Below, piece after piece: positions 8,927 through 18,116 of a stretch of 42,008 nucleotides of DNA (position 1 is the stretch's first letter; every line of letters starts with the position of its first letter). This DNA is from JAKAGZ01 sp964595355. Lineage in GTDB: Bacteria > Bacteroidota > Ignavibacteria > Ignavibacteriales > Ignavibacteriaceae. The notes under the pieces are model-generated. The model did no database searches. It saw only the letters and a list, made by a program, of their open reading frames with translations, and was not told where the DNA came from. The position numbers and the translations under genes were made by a program. The stretch covers positions 1 through 42,008 of the forward strand of contig CAZQQD010000015.1 in NCBI GenBank assembly GCA_964595355.1. Reading direction: 5' to 3'.

Positions 8927-10242
8927 TTAGTCTCCTTTTCTTCGGTTTTTGAAAACTTTTCAGGATCTACCTTTTTAATTTTATTATTTTCTTTGAGGAA
9001 ATCAAAAAGCTTTTTATCGAGCAATTTGTCTCCATAGTTTGACGATTTATAATAGTTCATAAGTTTCTCAATGTCTATTCCTGTCTTTTCAGAATCTTTC
9101 TTTGCTAATTCTTTCAAGTCTTCATCAGAGGTTTTTATATCTTCCTTTTTTTGAATTTCTGATTTTATAAGAAACCATTTAACTTCATTTTCGGCATTCG
9201 GTAATAATTTTTTGGTTGCCTCTTCTTTATTAAATGCTTTATACTTTTCTTTTTTAGCATGCTCTTCTTCGTGCTTGACAAGCTCATTCAATATATTATA
9301 CACAAGAGTTTTTGGGGGATCAAAATTATTATATTTTATTATCATGGAGATCAGTTTGCTGTTTAAAATTTCTTCCATTCTCTGATCATAAAAACCCTGT
9401 ATATCTTTTTTAATATCAGCCCGCAACTCTTCTTCAGTTGACACCTTATCTTTTGTAACTTTTTTAATCAGTTCCTCATTTAATTCAGGAAGAACAATTT
9501 TTTCTATCCCATTTATGTTGGCTATATAATTATAAGTTTCTTCAATTTTTTCTTCTTTACCTTCGCTGTTTTTAATTGTTCTATTGTCTTTAAAAGAGAA
9601 ACTGAAAGTTTCGCCTGCCTTTTTACCTTTTGCATTTTCTACTATTTCTTGCTGAACTTTTTCATTCGAAAGGTCAATTTGTATCTTTTCAGGTTTTGAA
9701 TTTTTGAAGATTTCGCCGTTCTCATCAACCCGGGTTATTTCGAGATCGAGCTGATAATTTCTATCATCACCTACTACTTCTGCTGTTTCTTTAGTACTGT
9801 TGGCCCTAGTTATATACTCAATTTCTTTTTCAATGTCTTCGTCTTTTACACTGAAATCGGGAATCTCAATTTCCATTTCTTTATAATTATTTACTTCAAG
9901 TGTAGGATAAGTTTCATAAACTACTTTAAAATAAAGATCATTGCCTGGATTAAATTTTATGTCTTTTAAAAAAGGTTGCCCGATTGGTTTTAGTTCTTTT
10001 TCCTTTGAGATTTCCCAAAAACGATTATTAGCAACTTTTTCAGAGGCTTCATATTCAAGGGTATCGCCGTACATTTTTTTCAAAACGCTTATTGGTGCTT
10101 TGCCTTTTCTGAAACCCGGTAGTTGTATTTTCCTGGTTTGCTTTTGTACTTCTGTTTCTATATCCGATTTTATTTCATCATATTTGAAAGTAGCTTCAAG
10201 TTCTCTTTCAGATGCATTTACGTCATTAATTTTTACGTCCAA
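8923..10242 (-). CDS. tig: Trigger factor, ribosome-associated chaperone
   Basis: Binds the ribosome exit tunnel and shields nascent chains. The ribosome-docking signature is present as GFRKGKAPISVLKKMYG (about residues 43-59). The central peptidyl-prolyl isomerase-like domain is divergent and the C-terminal domain is long, helical and charged, as usual for the family. The length of 439 residues is typical. The start is a TTG at 10240-10242, supported by AGAGG on the minus strand four to five bases upstream and by the standard start position of the N-terminal domain. It lies 32 bases downstream of tRNA-Leu and overlaps clpP by four bases, so the three may share a transcript. Confidence 0.95.
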   Translation of the reverse strand: MDVKINDVNASERELEATFKYDEIKSDIETEVQKQTRKIQLPGFRKGKAPISVLKKMYGDTLEYEASEKVANNRFWEISKEKELKPIGQPFLKDIKFNPGNDLYFKVVYETYPTLEVNNYKEMEIEIPDFSVKDEDIEKEIEYITRANSTKETAEVVGDDRNYQLDLEITRVDENGEIFKNSKPEKIQIDLSNEKVQQEIVENAKGKKAGETFSFSFKDNRTIKNSEGKEEKIEETYNYIANINGIEKIVLPELNEELIKKVTKDKVSTEEELRADIKKDIQGFYDQRMEEILNSKLISMIIKYNNFDPPKTLVYNILNELVKHEEEHAKKEKYKAFNKEEATKKLLPNAENEVKWFLIKSEIQKKEDIKTSDEDLKELAKKDSEKTGIDIEKLMNYYKSSNYGDKLLDKKLFDFLKENNKIKKVDPEKFSKTEEKETK

Positions 10243-10274
10243 TTTTACCTCTTTTTGATCTTGCTAATTTTGTG

Positions 10275-10356
10275 TGCGAGAACGGGGACTCGAACCCCGA
10301 CACCTTGCGGTACTAGATCCTAAGTCTAGCGCGTCTGCCAATTCCGCCATTCTCGC
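10275..10356 (-). tRNA. tRNA-Leu (anticodon UAG)
   Basis: On the minus strand the acceptor arms GCGAGAA and TTCTCGC pair fully. The D-arm segment TGGCGGAATTGGCAGACGC is typical of tRNA-Leu. The anticodon arm CTAGA-CTTAGGA-TCTAG carries UAG. A long variable arm (TACCGCAAGGTGTC region) and a T-arm with GGTTCGAGTCC complete it. The discriminator base is A. CCA is not encoded, so the CCA-adding enzyme (present at 18117 in this window) must finish it. Confidence 0.97.
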
Positions 10357-10693
10357 TTATTTATTAATTGAAATTGACTCTCTTATTCTTAATAAGTTTT
10401 GATTATTAACATTTTGAAGGTTTCCTGCAGAAGGAAAAATAACCTATATTTCAGGGAATTTATCTGAAAAAGACTAAGTCATTTTCAAAATTTTTAAACT
10501 TAAATATACAGTTAACGGCAATGTTTAGCAAATTAGTTGTAGTTTAGGCGAACTTCTAATATGTTAGGATAAAAGGACTTGCTGAAAAATCTTAAACTAA
10601 ATTCGTAATAAATCTTTAGGATTTTTAGCGTAGATTTACGTATTTTGAAACCTAACGCAAAATTTTTCCCTCAAATTAACTGTTTGGTGATGA
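10357..10693. other. Intergenic region between divergent tRNA-Leu and the PP2C gene
   Basis: This 337-base AT-rich stretch must hold promoters for both directions, although I find no convincing -35/-10 pair. Two small hairpins lie near the tRNA end: CTTATT/AATAAG at 10382-10396 and TTTCCT/AGGAAA at 10421-10437. No supportable coding frame is present. Confidence 0.5.
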
Positions 10694-11419
10694 ATGAAAT
10701 TCAAATACGTTACCTTAACAGATACTGGTCTTAAAAGAACAGAAAATGAAGACTCATTTGGTGTTTTTGAAGTGGAGAATGGGCTTTTGGCAGTTGTATG
10801 TGATGGCTTGGGTGGTAATAAAGCCGGCGACATCGCATCAAAACTAGCTGTCCAGACTATTTCAACAACGTTTCAAAACCTAGAAGAGGTAGAATATCTT
10901 GAGAGGATAAGACTTTCCATTCTCGAAGCCAATAAGATTGTAATGGAAGAATCAAGCAAGGATTTTGACAGAAAAGGAATGGCTACTACTGTGGAAGCCT
11001 TATTTCTTAAAGATGATACTGCATACTGGGGACACGTAGGTGATTCCAGACTATATTATCTTAAAAACAAAAAACTAAAGCAACTTTCCAAAGACCATTC
11101 TTTAGTTCAGAAGTTAATTGATGAAGGTTACTTAACATTAAAAGAAGCGGAAAATCATCCGAATAAAAATATAATAATGAGAGCACTTGGTGATAGTGAA
11201 AACGTTGAAGTTGATGTAAGCAAACTAAAAATAAATCCTGACGATTCCTCAAAATTTTTTATATGCACTGATGGTGTTACCACAGTTATACAAAATAATG
11301 AACTCGAAGAAATTTTAATAAGTGATAATTCCCATTACATTTCTGAAGTAATTGCTAATCTTGTTGAAAAAAGGGGAGCACCTGATAACTATACCTTTGT
11401 TATCATTACCGGGATGTAA
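10694..11419 (+). CDS. PP2C-family Ser/Thr protein phosphatase (Stp/PrpC-like)
   Basis: Cytoplasmic metal-dependent phosphatase that removes phosphate from Ser and Thr, probably from substrates of the kinase encoded next. The PP2C motifs appear in order: RTENEDS (residues 15-21), CDGLGGNKAGD with metal-binding Asp37, MATTVEAL, GHVGDSRLYYL, LSKDHSLV, CTDGVT with Asp193, and APDNYTFV with Asp231. The single-domain length of 241 residues is typical of bacterial Stp enzymes. The kinase GTG begins directly after its TAA, so the two are almost certainly translated from one mRNA. This is the classic phosphatase-kinase pair arrangement. Confidence 0.93.
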   Translation: MKFKYVTLTDTGLKRTENEDSFGVFEVENGLLAVVCDGLGGNKAGDIASKLAVQTISTTFQNLEEVEYLERIRLSILEANKIVMEESSKDFDRKGMATTVEALFLKDDTAYWGHVGDSRLYYLKNKKLKQLSKDHSLVQKLIDEGYLTLKEAENHPNKNIIMRALGDSENVEVDVSKLKINPDDSSKFFICTDGVTTVIQNNELEEILISDNSHYISEVIANLVEKRGAPDNYTFVIITGM

Positions 11420-13357
11420 GTGTTTATGGTTGGTGAAGTAATTGAGAACTACAAAATTGTTAGTGTGCTCGGTGAGGGAGGCATGGGTGTGGTTTATAAA
11501 GGCTTCGATCTGAAACTCGAAAGATTTATAGCTCTGAAAATTTTGAATGATCAAGCCCTTAAAAACCCACGTTTTGTTGAGCGATTCAAAAGAGAAGCGA
11601 AACATCAGGCAAAATTAAATCATACCAATATTGTTCCGGTTTACGGATTTACAGAAGGCAATGGATTACTGGGAATAGTTATGGAGTATGTTCCAGGTAT
11701 AACCCTTTCAAGTATGATTGAGAGAAAGGGTAAACTGGAGTTGACCGAGGCAATTAAAATACTAAAACAGGTTTTAGCTGGCGTAGGGTATGCTCATTCA
11801 AAAGGATTTATTCACAGGGATCTAAAACCTTCAAACATTATTATAAATCAGGACGGTGTTCCCAAAATTATGGATTTCGGAATTTCAAAATCTCTCCACG
11901 ACGTTAAAGGAATAACAAAAACCGGAACGAAACTCGGTACTGTATTGTATATGAGTCCTGAACAAATTAAGGCTCAGGAACCAACAATTCTAAGTGATAT
12001 TTATTCTCTAGGTATAACTTTTTATGAGATGCTCAGTGGAAAAACTCCTTTTGAAGCTCCAACAGATTTTCATATTATGGAGGCTCATCTAAAAAAGAAT
12101 CCATTAAAACTTTCAAGCCAGTTTGACAATATACCCGCATCTGTCGACTCAGTTTTAGGCAAGGCATTGAGCAAATCAACTTCCAGGAGGTTTCAATCCT
12201 GTGAAGAATTTGCCGGAGATCTTGATTCCATTTCGCTAAAGCCCTATAAGAAACCCAAGCGAACAAAAAAAATTACCAAGCAAGTTAATGTCAGATTTAA
12301 GCCCAGGAAATTTTTAAGAAGATTAAAAATATTTGTTATAACCATATTTGCTTTAGCTGCTTTTTCTGCATTGGGATATTTCGTTTATCAACAAGTTTCA
12401 GAACTCCTGGCATCCGGTAATAATAAAGGATTTAAGCTATTTGGTGATGGGACAAACTCATCTGAGGCTAATTCATCCTACTTAGCCAGGTCAAATTGGA
12501 AACAAGTTGAATGTCCTATAACAACCGATTTGAACGGAGTAGCTTTCATTGATGACTCAGTTGGTTTTGCATGCGGTACTAATGCAGCATTAATTAAAAC
12601 AACTAATGGCGGGAAAAAATGGTCGGTTATTCCTTTTAAGAATTCTAGGACAACATATTTTGACATTAAATTTTTTAATGCTTCGATTGGTATTATAGCT
12701 GGCGAAAAAGGGACAATACTTATTACATATAATGGTGGGAGAAACTGGGGGCATATTCGGACTGATGTTAGTGAATCGTTATTTGGGATTAAGATATTAC
12801 CAAACTCAAATATCGGATTTATTGTTGGAGGAAACGGAGCAATTTTGAAAAGTACTGATTCAGGAAATACTTGGAAAAGAGTCCTATCTCCCTCAAGGGA
12901 TCTGCTTTATAATTTGGATTTCTCAACTAATAGAGTTGGCTTTGCAGTGGGCTGGAATGGTGAACTGCTAAAAACGACTGATCAAGGAATTACCTGGAAT
13001 AAAATGAAACGACTTAGTGATTCCTATTTTCGTGGAATTTGCTTTCTAAGCAGTAAGGTTGGTATTGTTACTGGCGGAGGTGGCGAAATTTTTAGAACTA
13101 GTGACGGAGGCACTGACTGGGAAGAAGTATCTTCGGGGACAATTTCAGGACTTTATTCAGTTTCATTTATCGATAACAATAAGGGGATAATCCTTGGAAA
13201 CAGTGGCGAGGTTTTAGTAACTGATGATGGAGGAGAAAGCTGGGAATCAACAGGCAAAGGGAAATCCGGAGCATTAACACAGCTTTCAATTTTACCATCA
13301 AAGAAAATAGTTGTAGTAGGCTATGGTGGTACAATTCTTTTGGCCAATAATAAGTAA
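11420..13357 (+). CDS. Transmembrane Ser/Thr protein kinase with seven-bladed Ycf48-like propeller
   Basis: Hanks-type kinase with an unusual sensor. Residues 11-275 are the kinase domain: glycine loop GEGGMGVVYK, ATP-anchoring Lys40, catalytic Asp134 in HRDLKPSN, Asp152 of DFG, and the activation-segment end MSPEQI, so all key residues are present. A basic linker precedes one membrane helix (about residues 302-325). The outer part, about 371-645, contains seven repeats of roughly 40 residues with the pattern VGF-x-G-x-x-G-x-I-x-T-x-x-G-G-x-x-W, as in Ycf48/BNR-type beta-propellers. It lacks PASTA domains. I take GTG 11420, which abuts the phosphatase stop and has GGGA five bases upstream; ATG 11426 is an equally plausible start. 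The role inferred is sensing an envelope ligand or protein and signalling with the adjacent PP2C. murA follows after 82 bases. Confidence 0.93.
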   Translation: MFMVGEVIENYKIVSVLGEGGMGVVYKGFDLKLERFIALKILNDQALKNPRFVERFKREAKHQAKLNHTNIVPVYGFTEGNGLLGIVMEYVPGITLSSMIERKGKLELTEAIKILKQVLAGVGYAHSKGFIHRDLKPSNIIINQDGVPKIMDFGISKSLHDVKGITKTGTKLGTVLYMSPEQIKAQEPTILSDIYSLGITFYEMLSGKTPFEAPTDFHIMEAHLKKNPLKLSSQFDNIPASVDSVLGKALSKSTSRRFQSCEEFAGDLDSISLKPYKKPKRTKKITKQVNVRFKPRKFLRRLKIFVITIFALAAFSALGYFVYQQVSELLASGNNKGFKLFGDGTNSSEANSSYLARSNWKQVECPITTDLNGVAFIDDSVGFACGTNAALIKTTNGGKKWSVIPFKNSRTTYFDIKFFNASIGIIAGEKGTILITYNGGRNWGHIRTDVSESLFGIKILPNSNIGFIVGGNGAILKSTDSGNTWKRVLSPSRDLLYNLDFSTNRVGFAVGWNGELLKTTDQGITWNKMKRLSDSYFRGICFLSSKVGIVTGGGGEIFRTSDGGTDWEEVSSGTISGLYSVSFIDNNKGIILGNSGEVLVTDDGGESWESTGKGKSGALTQLSILPSKKIVVVGYGGTILLANNK

Positions 13358-13439
13358 ATTGTTTTTGCCAGCTTGTATATTTAAGTTGTTTCACTAATTA
13401 TCTTTTAGTTATTGAATCATAAAAGAAATACAAAAAGTC

Positions 13440-14705
13440 TTGGATAAATTTGTAATTCGTGGCGGTAAAAAATTAACAGGTGGCGTAAAAATTAATGGCG
13501 CCAAAAATGCTTCTCTCGCTTTAATGCCGGCATCGTTGTTGTCTACAGGCAAGTCAGTTCTTTACAATACGCCTGAATTGAATGATGTATTTACGATGCT
13601 GAAGCTTCTTGGCCATTTGGGGGTTAAATCACAATTCAAAGACCATACTCTTGAACTGGATACTACCAATATAACCAGTCAGGATGCTCCTTATGAGCAC
13701 GTAAAGAAAATGAGAGCTTCCGTTTATGTATTAGGTCCGCTATTGGCTAGGTATGGCACAGCAAAGGTGTCTCTTCCCGGAGGGTGTGCATGGGGACCAA
13801 GGCCAATAAATTTGCATCTTGAAGGCCTGAAAAAAATGGGTGCTGAGATCAATCTTTCTGGAGGGTACATTATTGCTAAAGCAAAAAAATTAAAAGGAAC
13901 AAAGATAGATTTTGATATATCATCAGTTGGAGCGACAGGAAATTTATTAATGGCTGCCACACTTGCAGAAGGAACAACAGTAATTAATAATGCTGCCAAA
14001 GAACCAGAGATAACTAATCTTGCTAATTATCTTTTGAAAATGGGAGCAAAGATTGGCGGCATCGGAACTTCGGTTTTAACTATTGAAGGTGTTGACCAGT
14101 TATTTCACAGTGAAATTGAAACAATTCCTGACAGAATTGAAGCCGGGACTATCTTAATTGCAGCGGCGTTAACCGGTGGAAAAATAAAGATAAGTGGTAT
14201 TTTACCTGAATATTTTGAAACTGTTCTCTTAAAACTTGAGGATAGTGGCTGTAAGATATTAAAGAACAATAATATAATTGAATTAACAGCAAGCAAAACT
14301 TCAATAAGTCCGGTTAATATAGAAACTTCAGTTTTTCCAGGCTATCCTACTGATATGCAGGCTCAATGGATTGCATACATGTCTTTGGCTGATGGTGTAT
14401 CTGAAATTAACGATACAATATACCTTGATAGATTTTCACATGTTCCGGAACTAGTCAGATTGGGAGCAAACATCAGTGTTAAGAAAAACAAAGCGATAGT
14501 GAAAGGTGTAAAAAAATTAAGAGGAGCAAAAGTAATGTCGACTGACCTGAGAGCAAGTGCAAGCCTTGTATTAGCCGGATTGGCAGCAGATGGAACAACA
14601 GAAATTCTCAGGGTTTATCATTTGGATAGAGGTTATCAAAAGATTGAAGAAAAATTACGTGCACTGGGTGCTGATATTGAAAGAGTACCGGGAGCTGAAT
14701 TTTAG
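13440..14705 (+). CDS. murA: UDP-N-acetylglucosamine 1-carboxyvinyltransferase MurA
   Basis: Catalyses the first committed step of peptidoglycan synthesis by transferring enolpyruvate from phosphoenolpyruvate to UDP-GlcNAc in the cytoplasm. The N-terminal GAKNASLALMPASLL carries the substrate-binding Lys-Asn. The active-site loop PGGCAWGPRP places the catalytic (fosfomycin-target) cysteine at residue 116. The catalytic Asp is in YPTDMQAQW, and DLRASASLVLAGLAADG is the conserved C-terminal segment. The length of 421 residues is standard. The start is TTG with no evident Shine-Dalgarno sequence, chosen because the protein aligns from its first residues (MDKFVIRGG). The gene after it starts two bases past the stop. 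Confidence 0.97.
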   Translation: MDKFVIRGGKKLTGGVKINGAKNASLALMPASLLSTGKSVLYNTPELNDVFTMLKLLGHLGVKSQFKDHTLELDTTNITSQDAPYEHVKKMRASVYVLGPLLARYGTAKVSLPGGCAWGPRPINLHLEGLKKMGAEINLSGGYIIAKAKKLKGTKIDFDISSVGATGNLLMAATLAEGTTVINNAAKEPEITNLANYLLKMGAKIGGIGTSVLTIEGVDQLFHSEIETIPDRIEAGTILIAAALTGGKIKISGILPEYFETVLLKLEDSGCKILKNNNIIELTASKTSISPVNIETSVFPGYPTDMQAQWIAYMSLADGVSEINDTIYLDRFSHVPELVRLGANISVKKNKAIVKGVKKLRGAKVMSTDLRASASLVLAGLAADGTTEILRVYHLDRGYQKIEEKLRALGADIERVPGAEF

Positions 14706-14707
14706 TT

Positions 14708-16921
14708 GTGAATTCATTCACAATTATATTAGAAAATTATAAAAACCTGCTTATATACCTTCTTATAATCTTTATCTTCAACATTACTTTTCTGTTTTTT
14801 CCTTTAGTTAATGTTTTCGGGTTTGAATTTTCTCTTGCCAATTCTGTGCTCTTATTCTTTGTTTCAGGCATTTATACAATAAATTATTTTACTAAACGAA
14901 CAAATTTAATTGAGCCGAATAGACCTGGAATTAAGAAAACCGCAATTGCCTTTTTAATTTTTTTAATAGTACCTCTTGTTATATCACTGGTCTATTCTTT
15001 CTTCACAATGTTTTGCTCGGTTAAAGATGGATTTCTGTTTTATCTTGTTATTACTTTTCCGTCCGTAATATTAGGCTCAGCAACAGGACTTTTGACTTTT
15101 ACGTATTTCAGAAAGTTCAGAATTATAATCTTTATTGTAATTACAGTTTTAATCTTAACTATGCCACTTTTTGAGTTCTATTATAATCCTCAAATTTTCT
15201 TTTTTAACCCTGTATTTGGTTTTTTCCCCGGAACAATTTACGATGAGGGAATTAAAGTTAGTACAAAGTTAATTCTCTACAGGACTCTAAACCTGATATT
15301 TTTCGGGAGTATAATTTTATTAATCCTCAAAAACATAAATAAAAAATTTTCTAAACTTTTTATAGGTATTTATGTAATAGTAGTTTCATCTCTCTTTGTT
15401 TATCTTTCACCTATATTTGGATTTTCAGTAACTAACAATAGTTTACAGAAGAAATTAGAGAATAACTTTCAGACAACACATTTTAATATTTATTTTTCTG
15501 TTAGTATTCCAAACAACATTGCCAAAAAAATTACTCTTGAACACGAATATGATTATGAGCAATTATCTGAGTTTTTTAAACTTCATCCTGATGATAAAAT
15601 AACATCATATGTTTTTGATTCATATGAACAAAAAGGAAAATACTTCGGTTCAGAAAATGCAGATATAGCAAAACCATGGCTAAAACAGATATATATATCA
15701 GCAGATAGTTATGATCAGACCCTGAGGCATGAACTTGCACATGTATTTGCAGCTGGCTTTGGAACAGGAATTTTTAAAGTAGCTGCTGGGCTTAATCCTG
15801 CTCTGATTGAAGGAGCAGCAGTTGCTGCAGCTCCTTTCTACGATGAAAATTCAATTCATTATATGGCTGCATTGGCTTATAAAAATAATTATAAAATTAA
15901 AATTGAACATTTATTTACCGGATTGAATTTTTTCGGGAGTGTATCATCGCTCTCTTATATATATGCAGGTTCATTTTCTAAATTTTTGATCGAGCGGTAT
16001 GGTATTATGAAATTTGAGAAGTTGTATTCTGATTTGAATTTCAACGAAGTCTATAATGAACCAGTAGAAAACCTTACAAAGACATATTATAATTTTTTGG
16101 ATTCTCTACACGTAGATAAAAATATCAATAAAGCTAATTATTATTTTGGGCGACAGACTATTTTTCGAAAGGTGTGTCCACGTTATATAGGAGAAAGACT
16201 GAAAACAGCAAGAGATTATTATTTTAAGAAAGACTTTGAGAGTGCCAAGAATATATTTAAGGAGATTTTGCAAAAAACAAATAATTATTCAGCGTTGATA
16301 GGCTTGTCTTCCATATTAGTAAAAATGGATGATACTCCCGAAGCGGCTGAAATTATAAAATCTAATATCAGCAAATTTGTTAATACTGCTTACTATTATA
16401 ATTTAGAACTAAGGCTGGCTGATCTTGAGGTTTTAAATTCTAATTTAATTTTTGCTGATTCGTTATATAAGAAGTTAGTTACAGAAAAACCTAATAGATT
16501 TTTACTAAATATTTCCAATATGAGATTGCAGTTGTCAAAGCATTCTTTACTCCAAGAATATGTAAATGGCACAAATAGTCAAAGACTTCAAATTCTTAAA
16601 AAATTAAATTCAATTGAATTTTCATATAGTAGATTCCCGGTATTGATTGAACTTTCCCAAGGCCTTGGCGTAAATTACAGGGAATTTCTTACAGAATTCA
16701 ATACTAATTTTAAGGTTGAGAATTATACAGATAGTTATGCAATGTATAAATTATCTGGTTTTATGATGGATAATTTGGACTTTAATAATGCGAGAAAAAT
16801 AGCTGAATTATCAATGAATTTTAAGGCAGACGAAAATTTTAATGAAATACTCCGGGCAAATTTTGAAAAAGCAAATTGGTTTTATTATAATGCCGATAAA
16901 ATTTTAGATAACATAAAATAA
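14708..16921 (+). CDS. Multi-spanning membrane protein with HExxH gluzincin-like domain and TPR-like tail
   Basis: I do not know a name for this 737-residue protein. Residues 1 to about 245 contain roughly seven or eight hydrophobic segments, so the N-terminal part is a membrane domain. The next region, probably outside the membrane, has RHELAHVFAAG (His341, Glu342, His345) and a downstream Glu368 in LIEGAAVAAA. The spacing of 23 residues between the second His and this Glu fits a gluzincin metallopeptidase (peptidase-MA/M1-like) zinc site. From about 495 onward, TPR-like helices appear (ARDYYFKKDFESAKNIFKEI and similar). The start is GTG, two bases after murA, so it is probably cotranscribed with it. 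Proteolytic activity is inferred from the motif only. Confidence 0.8.
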   Translation: MNSFTIILENYKNLLIYLLIIFIFNITFLFFPLVNVFGFEFSLANSVLLFFVSGIYTINYFTKRTNLIEPNRPGIKKTAIAFLIFLIVPLVISLVYSFFTMFCSVKDGFLFYLVITFPSVILGSATGLLTFTYFRKFRIIIFIVITVLILTMPLFEFYYNPQIFFFNPVFGFFPGTIYDEGIKVSTKLILYRTLNLIFFGSIILLILKNINKKFSKLFIGIYVIVVSSLFVYLSPIFGFSVTNNSLQKKLENNFQTTHFNIYFSVSIPNNIAKKITLEHEYDYEQLSEFFKLHPDDKITSYVFDSYEQKGKYFGSENADIAKPWLKQIYISADSYDQTLRHELAHVFAAGFGTGIFKVAAGLNPALIEGAAVAAAPFYDENSIHYMAALAYKNNYKIKIEHLFTGLNFFGSVSSLSYIYAGSFSKFLIERYGIMKFEKLYSDLNFNEVYNEPVENLTKTYYNFLDSLHVDKNINKANYYFGRQTIFRKVCPRYIGERLKTARDYYFKKDFESAKNIFKEILQKTNNYSALIGLSSILVKMDDTPEAAEIIKSNISKFVNTAYYYNLELRLADLEVLNSNLIFADSLYKKLVTEKPNRFLLNISNMRLQLSKHSLLQEYVNGTNSQRLQILKKLNSIEFSYSRFPVLIELSQGLGVNYREFLTEFNTNFKVENYTDSYAMYKLSGFMMDNLDFNNARKIAELSMNFKADENFNEILRANFEKANWFYYNADKILDNIK

Positions 16922-16940
16922 AGACAATGGAAGTAATTCG

Positions 16941-18032
16941 ATGGCGGACCAGGAACTAAATAGCACAAATAATATTACGATTTTAACATATCTAGTCGGA
17001 TTTGTCGCTTTTGTAATATTCGTTTATGTGTTGATTGTACTTAAGTCGATGCTAATTCCTGTTACTATTGCTATTTTTATGGCGTACCTTTTACATCCGG
17101 TACTTGAATATTTTTATCATAAATATAAAATCCCCCGCTGGTTAACTGTTTCTTTCCTGCTAATTGCAATGTTCGGGCTCTATTATTTGTTCGGTCTGGT
17201 ATTAGCATCGAATTATGATATATTCGCCAATAAAATTGAGTCTTATGCCAACAGGCTTGTAAACTTTCTTGAAGGGATATTAGCTTCATTTAATATTACT
17301 TTTCAGGAAATGGGAGAGCTGTTAAACTTCAAAATAGAGAAATTCGATGCAGGTTCAATCTTTCAGGGTTTGTTTAAAGCTGGTGTTATTCAGAGTGTTT
17401 TTAATTCTCTGACAACTTTATTGAATTATCTTTTTGTTTCATTGCTCTTCTGGATATTTATGATTCTGGGTAAAAACAAATTCGAACAAAGAGTCAGATT
17501 TGCCTTTAAAACCCGTGGAAAAGTTGTCGGAAAAATATTAGGAACAATAAATACACAACTTCAGTCATATCTGATTATTAAAACAATTATAAGCCTAATA
17601 ACTGCTGTAATTGTCACTATTATTCTTTGGATTTACGGTATTGATTTCCCCATCGCCTGGGGAGTTTTAACTTTCCTATTTAATTTTATTCCGAATATTG
17701 GTTCAATATTAATTTCAATCTTTCCGATCCTAGTTGCACTTATAGAATATGGGTTTGGTTTTACTTCAGTTTCACTTGCAATTTTATTATTTCTGAATCA
17801 GAGTGTAATGGGTAATTTAGTTGAACCTCACTATTTGGGAAGACAGATGGGATTGAGTACAGTGTTTGTCCTTTTTTCTCTTATATTCTGGGGGTGGGTA
17901 TGGGGAATTGTTGGAATGTTCTTATCTGTTCCTATTGCAGCTACGATAAAAATTATTTTTAGTAATATTGAACCTCTTAAACCTATTGCAATTATTATGG
18001 GAAATGGGGTATATGATCAAAGTGATAGTTAG
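16941..18032 (+). CDS. AI-2E family transporter (PerM-like permease)
   Basis: Inner-membrane protein of the family that includes TqsA and PerM, whose members export small molecules, quorum signals or ions. It has about eight hydrophobic segments. Two helices at the N-terminus precede a conserved pattern around PVTIAIFMAYLLHPV. A long soluble stretch lies near residues 85-145. The C-terminal block shows the family signature IPNIGSILISIFPILVAL and NQSVMGNLVEPHYLGRQMGLS. The 363-residue length is typical. GGAAG precedes the ATG. It lies 19 bases after the HExxH membrane protein, so it may belong to the same transcript. The substrate cannot be predicted. Confidence 0.92.
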   Translation: MADQELNSTNNITILTYLVGFVAFVIFVYVLIVLKSMLIPVTIAIFMAYLLHPVLEYFYHKYKIPRWLTVSFLLIAMFGLYYLFGLVLASNYDIFANKIESYANRLVNFLEGILASFNITFQEMGELLNFKIEKFDAGSIFQGLFKAGVIQSVFNSLTTLLNYLFVSLLFWIFMILGKNKFEQRVRFAFKTRGKVVGKILGTINTQLQSYLIIKTIISLITAVIVTIILWIYGIDFPIAWGVLTFLFNFIPNIGSILISIFPILVALIEYGFGFTSVSLAILLFLNQSVMGNLVEPHYLGRQMGLSTVFVLFSLIFWGWVWGIVGMFLSVPIAATIKIIFSNIEPLKPIAIIMGNGVYDQSDS

Positions 18033-18116
18033 GTCTGCGTAGTATCTCTCCTTATTTTTTCAACCATTTTCTCGTTAAAATATTTTATCTTTGTATTTTA
18101 CAATGGGAAATTACTA

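Noticed and set aside
12530..13357. Tandem repeats in the kinase gene as a DNA repeat or CRISPR-like array
   Set aside because: The repetition is at protein level (propeller blades); the DNA units differ and have no constant repeat-spacer form.
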